Source: DASPPK01 sp964399235
Lineage (GTDB): Archaea; Thermoproteota; Bathyarchaeia; Bathyarchaeales; Bathycorpusculaceae
NCBI GenBank assembly: GCA_964399235.1
Contig: CAYNQC010000006.1
Span: forward strand, 1-29,909
Reading direction: 5' to 3'
DNA length: 29,909 nucleotides
How positions within the stretch are numbered: the stretch's first letter is position 1; each line of letters starts with the position of its first letter. The notes under the pieces are model-generated. The model was not told the DNA's origin. It ran no database searches and saw only the letters and a program-made list of their open reading frames with translations. Below, in pieces: positions 7,739 through 14,880 of the stretch. The position numbers and the translations under genes are program-made.

Positions 7739-8425
7739 ATGAACCTCAAAGGCATACTCATAGATTTCGGAGGAACATTGGCCTACGTCAATCCCAACAC
7801 GTACAACCAATATGAAAACATGCTCGTGGCGACACTGAAGAAACACGGACATTCAACATGCCTTGAAGAAGTTGATTCAACCTTGGCAAAGCTCTACAAA
7901 CGCGACACCAGCGGGGGGTTCAATGATCTTGAACAGTATTGGGAGACCTTCCTTAAGGAACAAGGCATAACCGCAGAAAACAAATTGGAAAGAGACCTTG
8001 ATGCCGTCAGGAAGCATCTGTGGACGAAGGCTTTCAGATTATATGATCATGTATTTCCAACCCTGTCCAGTTTACGGGAGAAGTACAAGCTTGCCTTAGT
8101 CTCCAATTGCTCCATGGGCATGCGGGATGCGATAGATGCCCTGGACCTAACGAGGTTCTTCGAAGATCTCGTATTGTCGTACGAGGTTGGAGTCAGAAAA
8201 CCTGAAGAGCAGATCTACCTTGCAGCCCTTAAGGCTGTAGAACTCAAAGCTAGTGAATGCATCTTCGTGGCTGATGAGATAAGCGATTTAGAGGGTGCAA
8301 GAGCCGTGGGAATGATGACTTTGCTGGTGCGTCAGGGTACCAGCACATTTTGTGAAGTGAACAATCCATGCTTCAAGCCTGATTTTGAATGCAATCGTGT
8401 ATCAGAGATCGTGCAATTTCTTTGA
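7739..8425 (+). CDS. HAD-superfamily hydrolase with DFGGT motif I
   Basis: HAD-fold protein of 228 residues. The nucleophile is D9 in LIDFGGTLAY, but the second Asp of the usual DxDGT is glycine (G11), so the normal general acid/base is missing. Other motifs are present: VSNCS for motif II, Lys in VRKPEEQIY for motif III, and FVADEISDLEGA for motif IV with its two acidic residues. A helical cap lies between residues 20 and 110. Loss of the second Asp is seen in HAD branches with altered chemistry, so this may be a slow phosphatase, a dehalogenase-like or a non-classical member. Start: ATG at 7739, with GAGG seven bases upstream; TTG at 7721 is a weaker, longer choice. Converges on the M48 peptidase gene with a 33-base gap. 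Confidence 0.75.
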   Translation: MNLKGILIDFGGTLAYVNPNTYNQYENMLVATLKKHGHSTCLEEVDSTLAKLYKRDTSGGFNDLEQYWETFLKEQGITAENKLERDLDAVRKHLWTKAFRLYDHVFPTLSSLREKYKLALVSNCSMGMRDAIDALDLTRFFEDLVLSYEVGVRKPEEQIYLAALKAVELKASECIFVADEISDLEGARAVGMMTLLVRQGTSTFCEVNNPCFKPDFECNRVSEIVQFL

Positions 8426-8458
8426 CAGCAAGCACAGGTTTCAGTGAACTTGCGGCTT

Positions 8459-9910
8459 CTACAGGCTGTTTAGGAAACCTCTAGTGACGTCGCGTGCAGA
8501 CTGCAGAAGCGGGTGTTTTATCTTCGATGCGTCTTCGATTTTTCTCAGTCTGTTCACTCTGAAGTAGATCGGGGGATGGGGGTCAAAGCTTATCCATTCT
8601 TGGATGCGGTAAGAAGGAACCCTTTCGAAAAGTAGTCTCTTGAACCCTATTTCTTCCAAGGCGTTCGCAAGGATCCGCGGTTGCCCGACCACGATGGCCG
8701 ATGTGAGATCTGCTCTGGCTTCGAAGAACTTGGCTATAAAATACAACAACGTCATGACGCCCCAGAAATAAACAAAGAAAAGAAGCAGTGATGAGAAAAT
8801 GATTGGGAAAAACGGCAGAATCACGTAGAATCGAAACAGAAATTCTGATCCCATCAATCCATAGAGAAGTAGCGGGTCGCGGCCTTTGAGGTGTCCGAAC
8901 TCGTGTCCTAAGACTGTGTGGATTTCATCTTCCTCTAGCTGATCGAGGAGTCCCGTTGTGATCAAGACCACGCTATGGCCGGGGCTGGGTCCAGAAGCCG
9001 CCGCATTTGGAATCAATGTGTTGGCCACGACTATTTTCGGCATCGGAAAATGGAATTTGTCAGCCGCCCTTTTGACCAGTTCATAAACGTTTACTTTTCT
9101 TGCGGACAGATAGTCAGGGTTGCATTCTAGCCCATGTTTTTGGAAGATTCGTCCTGTGGTTTCGCAGTCTATTTCTCCTTTTTTGGCAATTGTCTCTTCA
9201 TATACTTCCCGTTTGATTTCGATAATCTTTTCCAACGGGTATTTTTCTCTGAAATTGTCATGCTCTTCAAAGGGCAGGCTGTATTCTAGTAGGTGGATGG
9301 TGGGGTTTTCCTTGGTTATGTGCCAGTCTGCTGTCCTTTCGATGATTTTGGGTGAGAAAACGACGAAGACAAGCTGAATTGCCATGAGAATTATTGGGGC
9401 GTACGCGATGATTGAGGGCGGAAGGAACATGAACAAGAACAAGCCAAGAGCGATGAACAAGACGAAGAGGAGGATTTGCGTTTCAAGAAATAATCGGTTC
9501 AGGGACTTCTTCTCTTTGCCCGACATTGCTTCAGGTACTATTTCTTCACCTTCTCGCCAGGCAAAAAACAGTGTGCTTTCTTTCACTTTTTCTTCGAATA
9601 ATTCTACTGCAATCAAGACGTCCTGTCTGACTTGCATCAGTTGTTCCTCTGTGACCGTTTCAGAGAAAGGTTCGATGTTCACTTTGACGGGTTTGCCGCC
9701 GACGACTGCTGCTTTGAGCGTTTTCTGGCCCGCCGTGTCTAGGACTGTAAAGGTGAGTGAAGAATAGTCTTTACCGCCGGTTCTTGAAATGTCTGCAAAC
9801 CGTTCTTTCTGCGGCTGGAGGTACTTCTGATAGATGAAATCCAGTAGGTTGCCCATGTAACTTTCAGGAATGTCGAGTTCAATCGGGTACGAGACAAGTT
9901 TCGCAGACAT
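8459..9910 (-). CDS. Membrane-bound M48 family metallopeptidase with a long N-terminal domain
   Basis: Zinc peptidase of the HtpX/Ste24 type, expected in the cytoplasmic membrane and often tied to membrane-protein quality control. The zinc site is HEFGH at residues 336-340, with E398 in FFEARAD as third ligand. Hydrophobic helices lie near 144-163, 166-188, and two close together between about 352 and 394. Typical HtpX proteins are near 290-320 residues; this one is 483 and carries about 140 soluble residues before the first helix (mixed alpha/beta, not recognised) plus a charged linker at 190-285. Start: ATG at 9910 with GGAG about seven bases upstream. Last gene of a four-gene operon, 10 bases after the MBL hydrolase. 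The N-terminal domain may bind the substrate or a regulator, which is inference. Confidence 0.88.
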   Translation of the reverse strand: MSAKLVSYPIELDIPESYMGNLLDFIYQKYLQPQKERFADISRTGGKDYSSLTFTVLDTAGQKTLKAAVVGGKPVKVNIEPFSETVTEEQLMQVRQDVLIAVELFEEKVKESTLFFAWREGEEIVPEAMSGKEKKSLNRLFLETQILLFVLFIALGLFLFMFLPPSIIAYAPIILMAIQLVFVVFSPKIIERTADWHITKENPTIHLLEYSLPFEEHDNFREKYPLEKIIEIKREVYEETIAKKGEIDCETTGRIFQKHGLECNPDYLSARKVNVYELVKRAADKFHFPMPKIVVANTLIPNAAASGPSPGHSVVLITTGLLDQLEEDEIHTVLGHEFGHLKGRDPLLLYGLMGSEFLFRFYVILPFFPIIFSSLLLFFVYFWGVMTLLYFIAKFFEARADLTSAIVVGQPRILANALEEIGFKRLLFERVPSYRIQEWISFDPHPPIYFRVNRLRKIEDASKIKHPLLQSARDVTRGFLNSL

Positions 9911-9920
9911 TATTGTGCTC

Positions 9921-10547
9921 CTAAGGCTGACTCATGAATTGGATGAATTCTTCCAGACTTCGTTTTTCAAGCGTGTAGTTGGATCGTTTTTGTTCGCCCA
10001 TCGTTGAATAGGGTTTCGGTCCGTAATCGTGCCCCGGGTAGACTTCAGTTTTATCGTCGAGTTTCATGAGCTTGTCGAAGAGGCTGTGGTACATGTCTTC
10101 TGCACTGCCGCCTTGTGTGTCCGTTCTTCCGCATTCTCCTATGAACAGTGTGTCGCCTGTGAGCACTTTGTCGTCTACCAACAGGCATATGCTGTCGGGG
10201 CTGTGTCCTGGTGTGTGGATTACTTTGATGTTGATTTTGCCGAGCTTCAAGACTTGGTCGTCAACTAGGGATGAGTCTTTCTTGGTTTTGGACAGTTTGT
10301 GTGCGAGGACAATTGCTTCGAAGTCCTTTTTCATTTCTTCATTACCAATGGTGTGGTCGCCGTGGCCGTGGGTGTCTATTATGTATGTGACTTTGAGTTT
10401 TCGGTCTTTCAGGAATTTGGCTAAATGGTCGGCGTTGAAGCTTGGGTCGACAACAGCGGCTTCCTTCGTTTCTTCGTCCGCTATTATGTAAGAGAAGTTG
10501 TCCCCGTTGTGTTTGATCTGTTTGAAAAACATCAAGTCATCATCCAT
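9921..10547 (-). CDS. Metallo-beta-lactamase-fold hydrolase, glyoxalase II / persulfide dioxygenase-like
   Basis: Soluble enzyme of 208 residues with the complete MBL metal site: THGHGDH (H60, H62, D64, H65), TPGHSPDS (H115), TGDTLF (D132) and YPGHDYG (H173). The GECGRTD segment after the GDTLF motif is typical of the glyoxalase II / ETHE1 group, which hydrolyses thioesters or oxidises persulfides. The choice between these cannot be made here. Start: ATG at 10547, two bases after the stop of the upstream gene, which indicates translational coupling; an ATG five codons in (10532, MFFKQIK) is an alternative. A longer frame to 10637 overlaps the upstream gene and is rejected. Third gene of the GNAT / orphan / MBL / M48 operon. 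Confidence 0.88.
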   Translation of the reverse strand: MDDDLMFFKQIKHNGDNFSYIIADEETKEAAVVDPSFNADHLAKFLKDRKLKVTYIIDTHGHGDHTIGNEEMKKDFEAIVLAHKLSKTKKDSSLVDDQVLKLGKINIKVIHTPGHSPDSICLLVDDKVLTGDTLFIGECGRTDTQGGSAEDMYHSLFDKLMKLDDKTEVYPGHDYGPKPYSTMGEQKRSNYTLEKRSLEEFIQFMSQP

Positions 10548-10549
10548 TT

Positions 10550-11929
10550 TTACTCTGGTTTTCGTATGTATTGCTCTTCTGGAAGGTGCTCCATCTTCAT
10601 TCCTAAGTCGGCTAAGTCTTTTAAGTTTTGAACGCATCCAATGCTTGCATCAATGTTCCGATGCACGGGATGGAACCACATGTATTTTGGCACGAGGTTA
10701 AATTGAAGTGTGGTTTTAGTTGCTGTGCCGTATTTTTCGTTCAGGTCCTTCATCACTTGACCCTTAGATACGTTTAGTCGTATTGTCGTGTAGCTTTTCA
10801 GCAGCTCGGAAGCCCCAAAGGCGCCGATTCCATGCCAGACGACCGCGTTTTCGGGTGATGCAAGAGAATAGAGAAAGAATTGTGGTGACGAGGGTGTTTC
10901 CTTGAAGTTGTAGTTTACGAGTTTGTCTGCTTCGACTATGAAGCTGTCGTCAGCCTGTGCGAGACTGATGTCAGATGGGTCTATGGCATTTGGATAGAGT
11001 AAAGTTGTTCGGTAGTCCACTTTGACGTTTTTCAGTTTGGTTCCGTCGAAGTATATCCTTCCTCTTGCGGCTCTTTTTGACGCGTAGCCTTTCGGCGAGT
11101 GTGGAACCGTCAGCAGGGTGGTCAGGTTTTTCATGCTTCTGCCCATACATTTGTAGATGTTTTCAAATGACTCATAGTCTTTATGCACTTCTCTTAGAAT
11201 ATGGTGAAGCAGATCATCAGTGCCTTCTCGTCCCAAGACAGCTAAGGGCAGTCGCAGAGAGTAAATGGAGAGATTGATTCCAAAAGCTTCGGATAGGCGT
11301 GCAAGATGTTCGTATTTGACGGCGTCTACCATGTTGACATAGCTGTTGCCGCATGACTTCAGGTGTTGTTCTATACTTTGGATTTCCTTTCTGCAGAAAA
11401 GTGAGCCCTCATATTTCTGAACAAACTTTTCGTCTATATGGAGATTCTCCGTCTTAACCGTTGCAGCTGGAAACGCACTTTGTCCACTGTCAATTATCGA
11501 CTGTTTGAGCGGGTTCATTGAATATCTGTCTGGTTCGATATCGTCGGTGTTGAGGAGAAATGGGACAACAGTTCCTGTAGGAGGGTTTCTCAGTATTGTG
11601 CAGATTTCTTCTGTTTCTTGTTGAGTGGGTTGGTGCAGCTCGTGTTGCTGGAAATAGTTCGCCGTGACTTCCAGCAGTCGTGTGGCGATGATCCCTTGAA
11701 CGTCTTCAACTGTGAGCTGAGGGTTGGCGTATTCGACAGAACATCTCAGAAAGAAGTGTGAGCCGTCGAATGTGACGTTGTTTTGTTGTCCATCTTTGAA
11801 GAAGTACAGTTCGACAGGCTTTCGCTTTTCCTCTTTGAAAGTACCAAGTTCCTTCGCCAAAGTTTCAACGCAAGCCCATGAGTTCTTGATGAAGTCTTCG
11901 AGTATTATTCCACACAAGTTGGATGACAA
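10550..11929 (-). CDS. Conserved-looking 459-residue protein, family not recognised
   Basis: I do not recognise this protein. It is 459 residues, mixed charge, with no signal peptide and no membrane helix, so probably cytoplasmic. The first 110 residues look alpha/beta, with VELYFF and SHFFLRCSVEY strands and a long helix from TVEDVQGIIATRLLEV. The middle has scattered Cys and His (SLFCRK, HLKSCG, YKCMGRS) but no compact metal motif. The last 180 residues are strand-rich (GRIYFDG, VKVDYRTTLLYPN, SSPQFFLYSL, TTIRLNVSKG, TTLQFNLVPKYMWFHPVHR). Start: TTG at 11929, with GAGG about 11 bases upstream at the end of the GNAT gene and no in-frame ATG for a long way. It is tightly packed in the operon: 7 bases after the GNAT gene and 2 before the MBL hydrolase, so a linked function is likely. 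Confidence 0.75.
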   Translation of the reverse strand: MSSNLCGIILEDFIKNSWACVETLAKELGTFKEEKRKPVELYFFKDGQQNNVTFDGSHFFLRCSVEYANPQLTVEDVQGIIATRLLEVTANYFQQHELHQPTQQETEEICTILRNPPTGTVVPFLLNTDDIEPDRYSMNPLKQSIIDSGQSAFPAATVKTENLHIDEKFVQKYEGSLFCRKEIQSIEQHLKSCGNSYVNMVDAVKYEHLARLSEAFGINLSIYSLRLPLAVLGREGTDDLLHHILREVHKDYESFENIYKCMGRSMKNLTTLLTVPHSPKGYASKRAARGRIYFDGTKLKNVKVDYRTTLLYPNAIDPSDISLAQADDSFIVEADKLVNYNFKETPSSPQFFLYSLASPENAVVWHGIGAFGASELLKSYTTIRLNVSKGQVMKDLNEKYGTATKTTLQFNLVPKYMWFHPVHRNIDASIGCVQNLKDLADLGMKMEHLPEEQYIRKPE

Positions 11930-11936
11930 TTGAACA

Positions 11937-12830
11937 TCAACCTCTTTCCAATGATTCGGCCATGTATACCCAGTCTAAACCGACTGGTGGACCATGGAAC
12001 ATTCTTTTCACCCTAAAACTCTCTCTGAAGCCGTTCTTCGCCAGCATAGAGAGAATTTGATCTTCTTTTTCCGGAACGAACAACGAAACTTCCAACCCTT
12101 TGAGGCCGTTGAGGGTCGTCTTCAACAGAGCCATTGCAGTGCTGTCTCGTCCCTTTTCACATAACAGAGGACCCAGTTCAGCCATTCCTCTGAACACCTT
12201 TGCGACCGAGTACCCCACGATTTTTTCGTTTTCGGTAGAGATGTAACATAGGTTGTCCGGGTCGGAAAGGATGGGCTCAAGCATCTTTTTCCTCGACTCG
12301 CCAAGGAATGCACGATCGAATTCTACGATTTCTTCAATATCCTTCTTTCCAGCTTGTGTAACGTCCCTTGACGAGGGTGAGGGAAACGCTGTGCCTTTCA
12401 ATGCCATGAACTCTAGATCGGGTTTGAAGCCCAGTCTCTTGTAGAACGAAATCCTTTCCATATACGCATATAGTCCGACGGTTTCGACTTTCTTGCTTTT
12501 CAGATACTTAAAGGAGTGATTGACCAAGAGCGACCCCGCGCCTTTTCCTCTTTTGCTTTCATTGACGATGAGGTTTCCGAACCATGCTATTTTGCCGAAG
12601 CTTACTGTTGTTGCGATTCCTATCTTTTCTGAGTCTTCGCTGAGCACGAAACATCCTTTGGGTTCGAGCTCCATCATGAATTCGAAGTCTGATCTAGCCA
12701 GTTCCCATCCCATTTGGCCGGTGATATGGACTGCGAAGTCTACGTCGGCGTTTGACATGGTTCTTATATGAAATTGGATGAGTTTGACCTTCCTGAAGAT
12801 GAATTGGTGATTCTGAAGACTTATACGCAA
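11937..12830 (-). CDS. Tandem GNAT acetyltransferase
   Basis: Cytoplasmic acetyl-CoA-dependent N-acetyltransferase with two GNAT-type halves. The first (about residues 20-145) has IRTMSNADVDFAV, then the acetyl-CoA loop RGKGAGSLLV near 94-103 and the motif B region SFYKRLGF. The second (about 160-297) is degenerate, with IVGYSVAKVF, LGPLLCEK and KNGFRESFRVKRM, and resembles the YitH-type C-terminal acetyltransferase domain. The target may be an amino acid, protein or small metabolite. The start is uncertain. TTG at 12830 keeps the first beta strand but has no clear ribosome site and only 32 bases separate it from the divergent gene. A good ribosome site AGGAAGGT at 12794-12787 has only an ATC at the right distance, and ATG at 12758 would cut the first strand. 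First gene of the four-gene operon. Confidence 0.8.
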   Translation of the reverse strand: MRISLQNHQFIFRKVKLIQFHIRTMSNADVDFAVHITGQMGWELARSDFEFMMELEPKGCFVLSEDSEKIGIATTVSFGKIAWFGNLIVNESKRGKGAGSLLVNHSFKYLKSKKVETVGLYAYMERISFYKRLGFKPDLEFMALKGTAFPSPSSRDVTQAGKKDIEEIVEFDRAFLGESRKKMLEPILSDPDNLCYISTENEKIVGYSVAKVFRGMAELGPLLCEKGRDSTAMALLKTTLNGLKGLEVSLFVPEKEDQILSMLAKNGFRESFRVKRMFHGPPVGLDWVYMAESLERG

Positions 12831-12862
12831 GGATAAACTTTACTAATGGTTTCATTGGTGAC

Positions 12863-13414
12863 GTGGACCGCAAGGAGGATCTGCTAGCGATAACACCGCG
12901 TTTGTTTGTCAGCATAAAACGCAAGGTTCCCGTCGCAACCTACCCCTTTGTGAACTATTTCAAGGGTTTTGAAAAAGTCGATGCTGTTAAACGCATTTTC
13001 GGGAAGGACACTGAAAAAGTTTTGAAGAATCTCAGGGTTGAGTTTGTTGGGCGTCGAGGGTATATGGGTGTCAGTGAAATGGACGGTCACATGATAATCA
13101 GTGCTGACTACATCTGCACGGGCAGCCGGGTCGATATATATCTTGATTTCATCCATGAACTTGTGCATGTGAAACAGTTCATGGAGGGTAAGGAGCTTTT
13201 TGACCACAATTTCTCCTACGTGGAAAGACCGACCGAGGTTGAGGCCTATCGCACGGCGGTTGAAGAGGCGCGGCGTTTGGGTCTGGGTGATAGACGAATC
13301 TGTAGTTATCTCAAGACCGAGTGGATGACTGACGAAGAGTTCGGGCGGTTGGCCAAGGCTGTGGGCGTGAGCTGTGGAAAAAACGTGAGAAAATCAGACC
13401 GTAGAATAAACTAG
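12863..13414 (+). CDS. Small HExxH putative zinc metallopeptidase-like protein
   Basis: 183 residues, cytoplasmic by absence of a signal or membrane helix. HELVHVKQF puts a zinc-type HExxH at H98-H102, following a hydrophobic helix start (DIYLDFIHEL), and ERPTEVEAYRTAVEEAR offers a Glu third ligand about 23-25 residues later, the spacing and context of gluzincin-type minimal peptidases. The 60 residues before it form an alpha/beta lead-in. I cannot place it in a named family; it could act on a specific protein or be a catalytically quiet metal protein. Start: GTG at 12863. A GATAAACTT element about 28 bases upstream would give a leaderless mRNA; GGAGG at 12874-12878 lies inside the reading frame with no standard start codon behind it. 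It diverges from the GNAT operon. Confidence 0.7.
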   Translation: MDRKEDLLAITPRLFVSIKRKVPVATYPFVNYFKGFEKVDAVKRIFGKDTEKVLKNLRVEFVGRRGYMGVSEMDGHMIISADYICTGSRVDIYLDFIHELVHVKQFMEGKELFDHNFSYVERPTEVEAYRTAVEEARRLGLGDRRICSYLKTEWMTDEEFGRLAKAVGVSCGKNVRKSDRRIN

Positions 13415-13449
13415 TGACTTCGGCGAATCTTGGAAGAGAGAATCATGTC

Positions 13450-13456
13450 TTTTTTT
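13450..13456 (+). terminator. T7 tract terminator after the HExxH gene
   Basis: TTTTTTT about 36 bases after the stop codon on the plus strand, the usual form of an archaeal intrinsic terminator. Confidence 0.45.
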
Positions 13457-13625
13457 CGAATTCTTTGGCCCTACGCTTAGTACGCTGGCTCACGTAATCT
13501 GAGCTCAAATGCTGGGGGAAGGCTTGGCTGGCCTTCAAAAATGCGAAATGAAAGTATCAGGTCTCGCAGAGATTCTGCTTGGAGTCGTGAAATGCCTGAG
13601 CAGAAAACTGTTAAGACCAGAACAG

Positions 13626-13633
13626 CATAATAT
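13626..13633 (+). promoter_or_regulatory. TATA-like box before the Gfo/Idh remnant
   Basis: CATAATAT, about 20 bases before the ATG at 13649. It may now drive the ROK kinase gene that follows the remnant. Confidence 0.35.
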
Positions 13634-13648
13634 CGTTGGTTGATTCCT

Positions 13649-13888
13649 ATGGACAGGCTTAGAGCAGGCTTTGTCGGCACTGGGTGCGCTGTCAGCACTC
13701 ATCGTGTGGAAGCTTGGTCGAGAGGCCGGAATTCTGAGATCGTGCTGATTTGGGACGTCGATGAAGCAAGAACAGTTAAGACTGCGGTTTTGTGCAGAAA
13801 ACTTGCTGTGGACAAACCAAAACTCACGCGAATTAACCGACTTGTATCTTGGTGGTGGAGAGTTTGTCACGAACTGGAAACTGGATAG
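13649..13888 (+). pseudogene. N-terminal remnant of a Gfo/Idh/MocA-family oxidoreductase
   Basis: The frame begins MDRLRAGFVGTGCAVSTHRV and continues SEIVLIWDVDEARTVKTA, which is the first beta-alpha-beta unit of Gfo/Idh/MocA dehydrogenases: the GFxGTGxxxxxH dinucleotide loop and the acidic end of strand two. After about 60 residues (CRKLAVDKPK) the match ends, and the frame stops at 79 residues, where full proteins have about 330-380. The rest, including the catalytic EKP region, is absent because the ROK kinase gene follows immediately and overlaps the end. I read it as a decayed gene cut by a deletion. An independent small protein is possible but less likely. These enzymes act on sugars and inositols, in keeping with the kinase next door. 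Confidence 0.65.
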
Positions 13889-14841
13889 GCGTAGACCTAG
13901 GCGGCACGTGGATCCGAGTTGTTTTGTCCGACGAAAAAGGCAGGTTTGTCGACAGAATAGCCGAGAAGGTTGACAAGAGTAGTGCCGTAGCGATCAGTGA
14001 ACAGATAGCCAGAATCGCCCGTATCCTATGCAACAGGAATGGCTTCCACATCAAAACTCTTGGTGGCGTTGGCATAGCTGCCGCTGGTCCATTGATCCAA
14101 GATGAAGGCATACTCATCAAGCCCACGAATATTCCATTTGACCTAGTGCCCCTGACAGAACCTGTCACCAAAGAACTCGGTATACCAGCCTGTCTGATCA
14201 ACGATTGTGCCGGAGCGGCTTTGGGTGAAAGCCAGTTCGGTGCTGCGAAAGGGCTGGAGAATTTTGTCTTCATAACGATAGGCACAGGCATAGGTTGCGG
14301 AGCGATTGTCAACGGAACTGTGCTTCTGGGGAAGGATGGAAACGGACATGAAGTTGGACATTTTGTTATAGATTCTGCAGGAAAACTGATTTGCGGTTGT
14401 GGAAAACCGGGGCACTGGGAAGGTTACTGTTCAGGCAGAAACATACCTAACTATGTGAGAATGAGGATCAAAGAGATGCCCGAAGAAGCTGTGAAAGAAA
14501 GTTCTTTGCTCAGACGTGTGGGAGGTGACCTTTCAAAGCTTGTTGCAGCCGATCTGTTTGCTTCGGCAAACGAAGATGACAGCATTTCGATCAGACTTGT
14601 CAATGAGCTCGGAGTCCTAAACGCGATGGGCTTTGCCAACGTAATAAGTGCATACGACCCATCGTTGATCACTGTTGGTGGAACGGTGACTTTGAATAAC
14701 AAGAGAATGATTTTGTCGCCAATCAGAAAATACGTCGGAGATTACTCAATAAACAGGCTTCCGAAGATCGCAATTACTCCCTTGGGCAACGATGTGGGCC
14801 TCTATGGTGCGGTCGCAACCGCTATTAAATACTTGTCCTAA
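13849..14841 (+). CDS. ROK-family sugar kinase (glucokinase-like)
   Basis: Cytoplasmic ATP-dependent hexose kinase of the ROK family, about 330 residues. Phosphate-binding loop GVDLGGTWIRVV with DLGGT at 16-20; catalytic base D119 in LINDCAGAALGE; second phosphate loop TIGTGIGCG near 143-151; sugar and zinc region GHEVGHF followed by CGCGKPGHWE (C182, C184, H189), where the usual last Cys of CxCGxxGCxE is His. No N-terminal helix-turn-helix, so an enzyme rather than a repressor. The likely substrate is glucose, N-acetylglucosamine or mannose-type sugars, not resolved. Start candidates TTG 13849, GTG 13852, GTG 13855 and TTG 13864 (MSRTGNWIGV) lie together. The last has GGTGG eight bases upstream and may be the true one. 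The 5' end overlaps the Gfo/Idh remnant. Confidence 0.9.
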   Translation: MVVESLSRTGNWIGVDLGGTWIRVVLSDEKGRFVDRIAEKVDKSSAVAISEQIARIARILCNRNGFHIKTLGGVGIAAAGPLIQDEGILIKPTNIPFDLVPLTEPVTKELGIPACLINDCAGAALGESQFGAAKGLENFVFITIGTGIGCGAIVNGTVLLGKDGNGHEVGHFVIDSAGKLICGCGKPGHWEGYCSGRNIPNYVRMRIKEMPEEAVKESSLLRRVGGDLSKLVAADLFASANEDDSISIRLVNELGVLNAMGFANVISAYDPSLITVGGTVTLNNKRMILSPIRKYVGDYSINRLPKIAITPLGNDVGLYGAVATAIKYLS

Positions 14842-14880
14842 TCTGCACAGAGCTCTGAAAGAAGGCAGGCTTTTGAGTGA

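Larger units (their letters stand above)
13415..13648. other. Intergenic stretch after the HExxH gene
   Basis: 234 bases without a supportable gene. It holds a T7 tract at its start and, at its end, a TATA-like CATAATAT just ahead of the Gfo/Idh remnant. No tRNA, repeat or conserved frame was seen. Confidence 0.5.

Noticed and set aside
10548..10637. N-terminal extension of the MBL hydrolase
   Set aside because: It overlaps the end of the upstream gene, and the ATG at 10547 directly after that stop gives the expected family N-terminus.
13415..13648. Possible tRNA or small RNA gene in the longest non-coding stretch
   Set aside because: No T-loop consensus or cloverleaf pairing was found by eye; only a T tract and a promoter-like box are visible.
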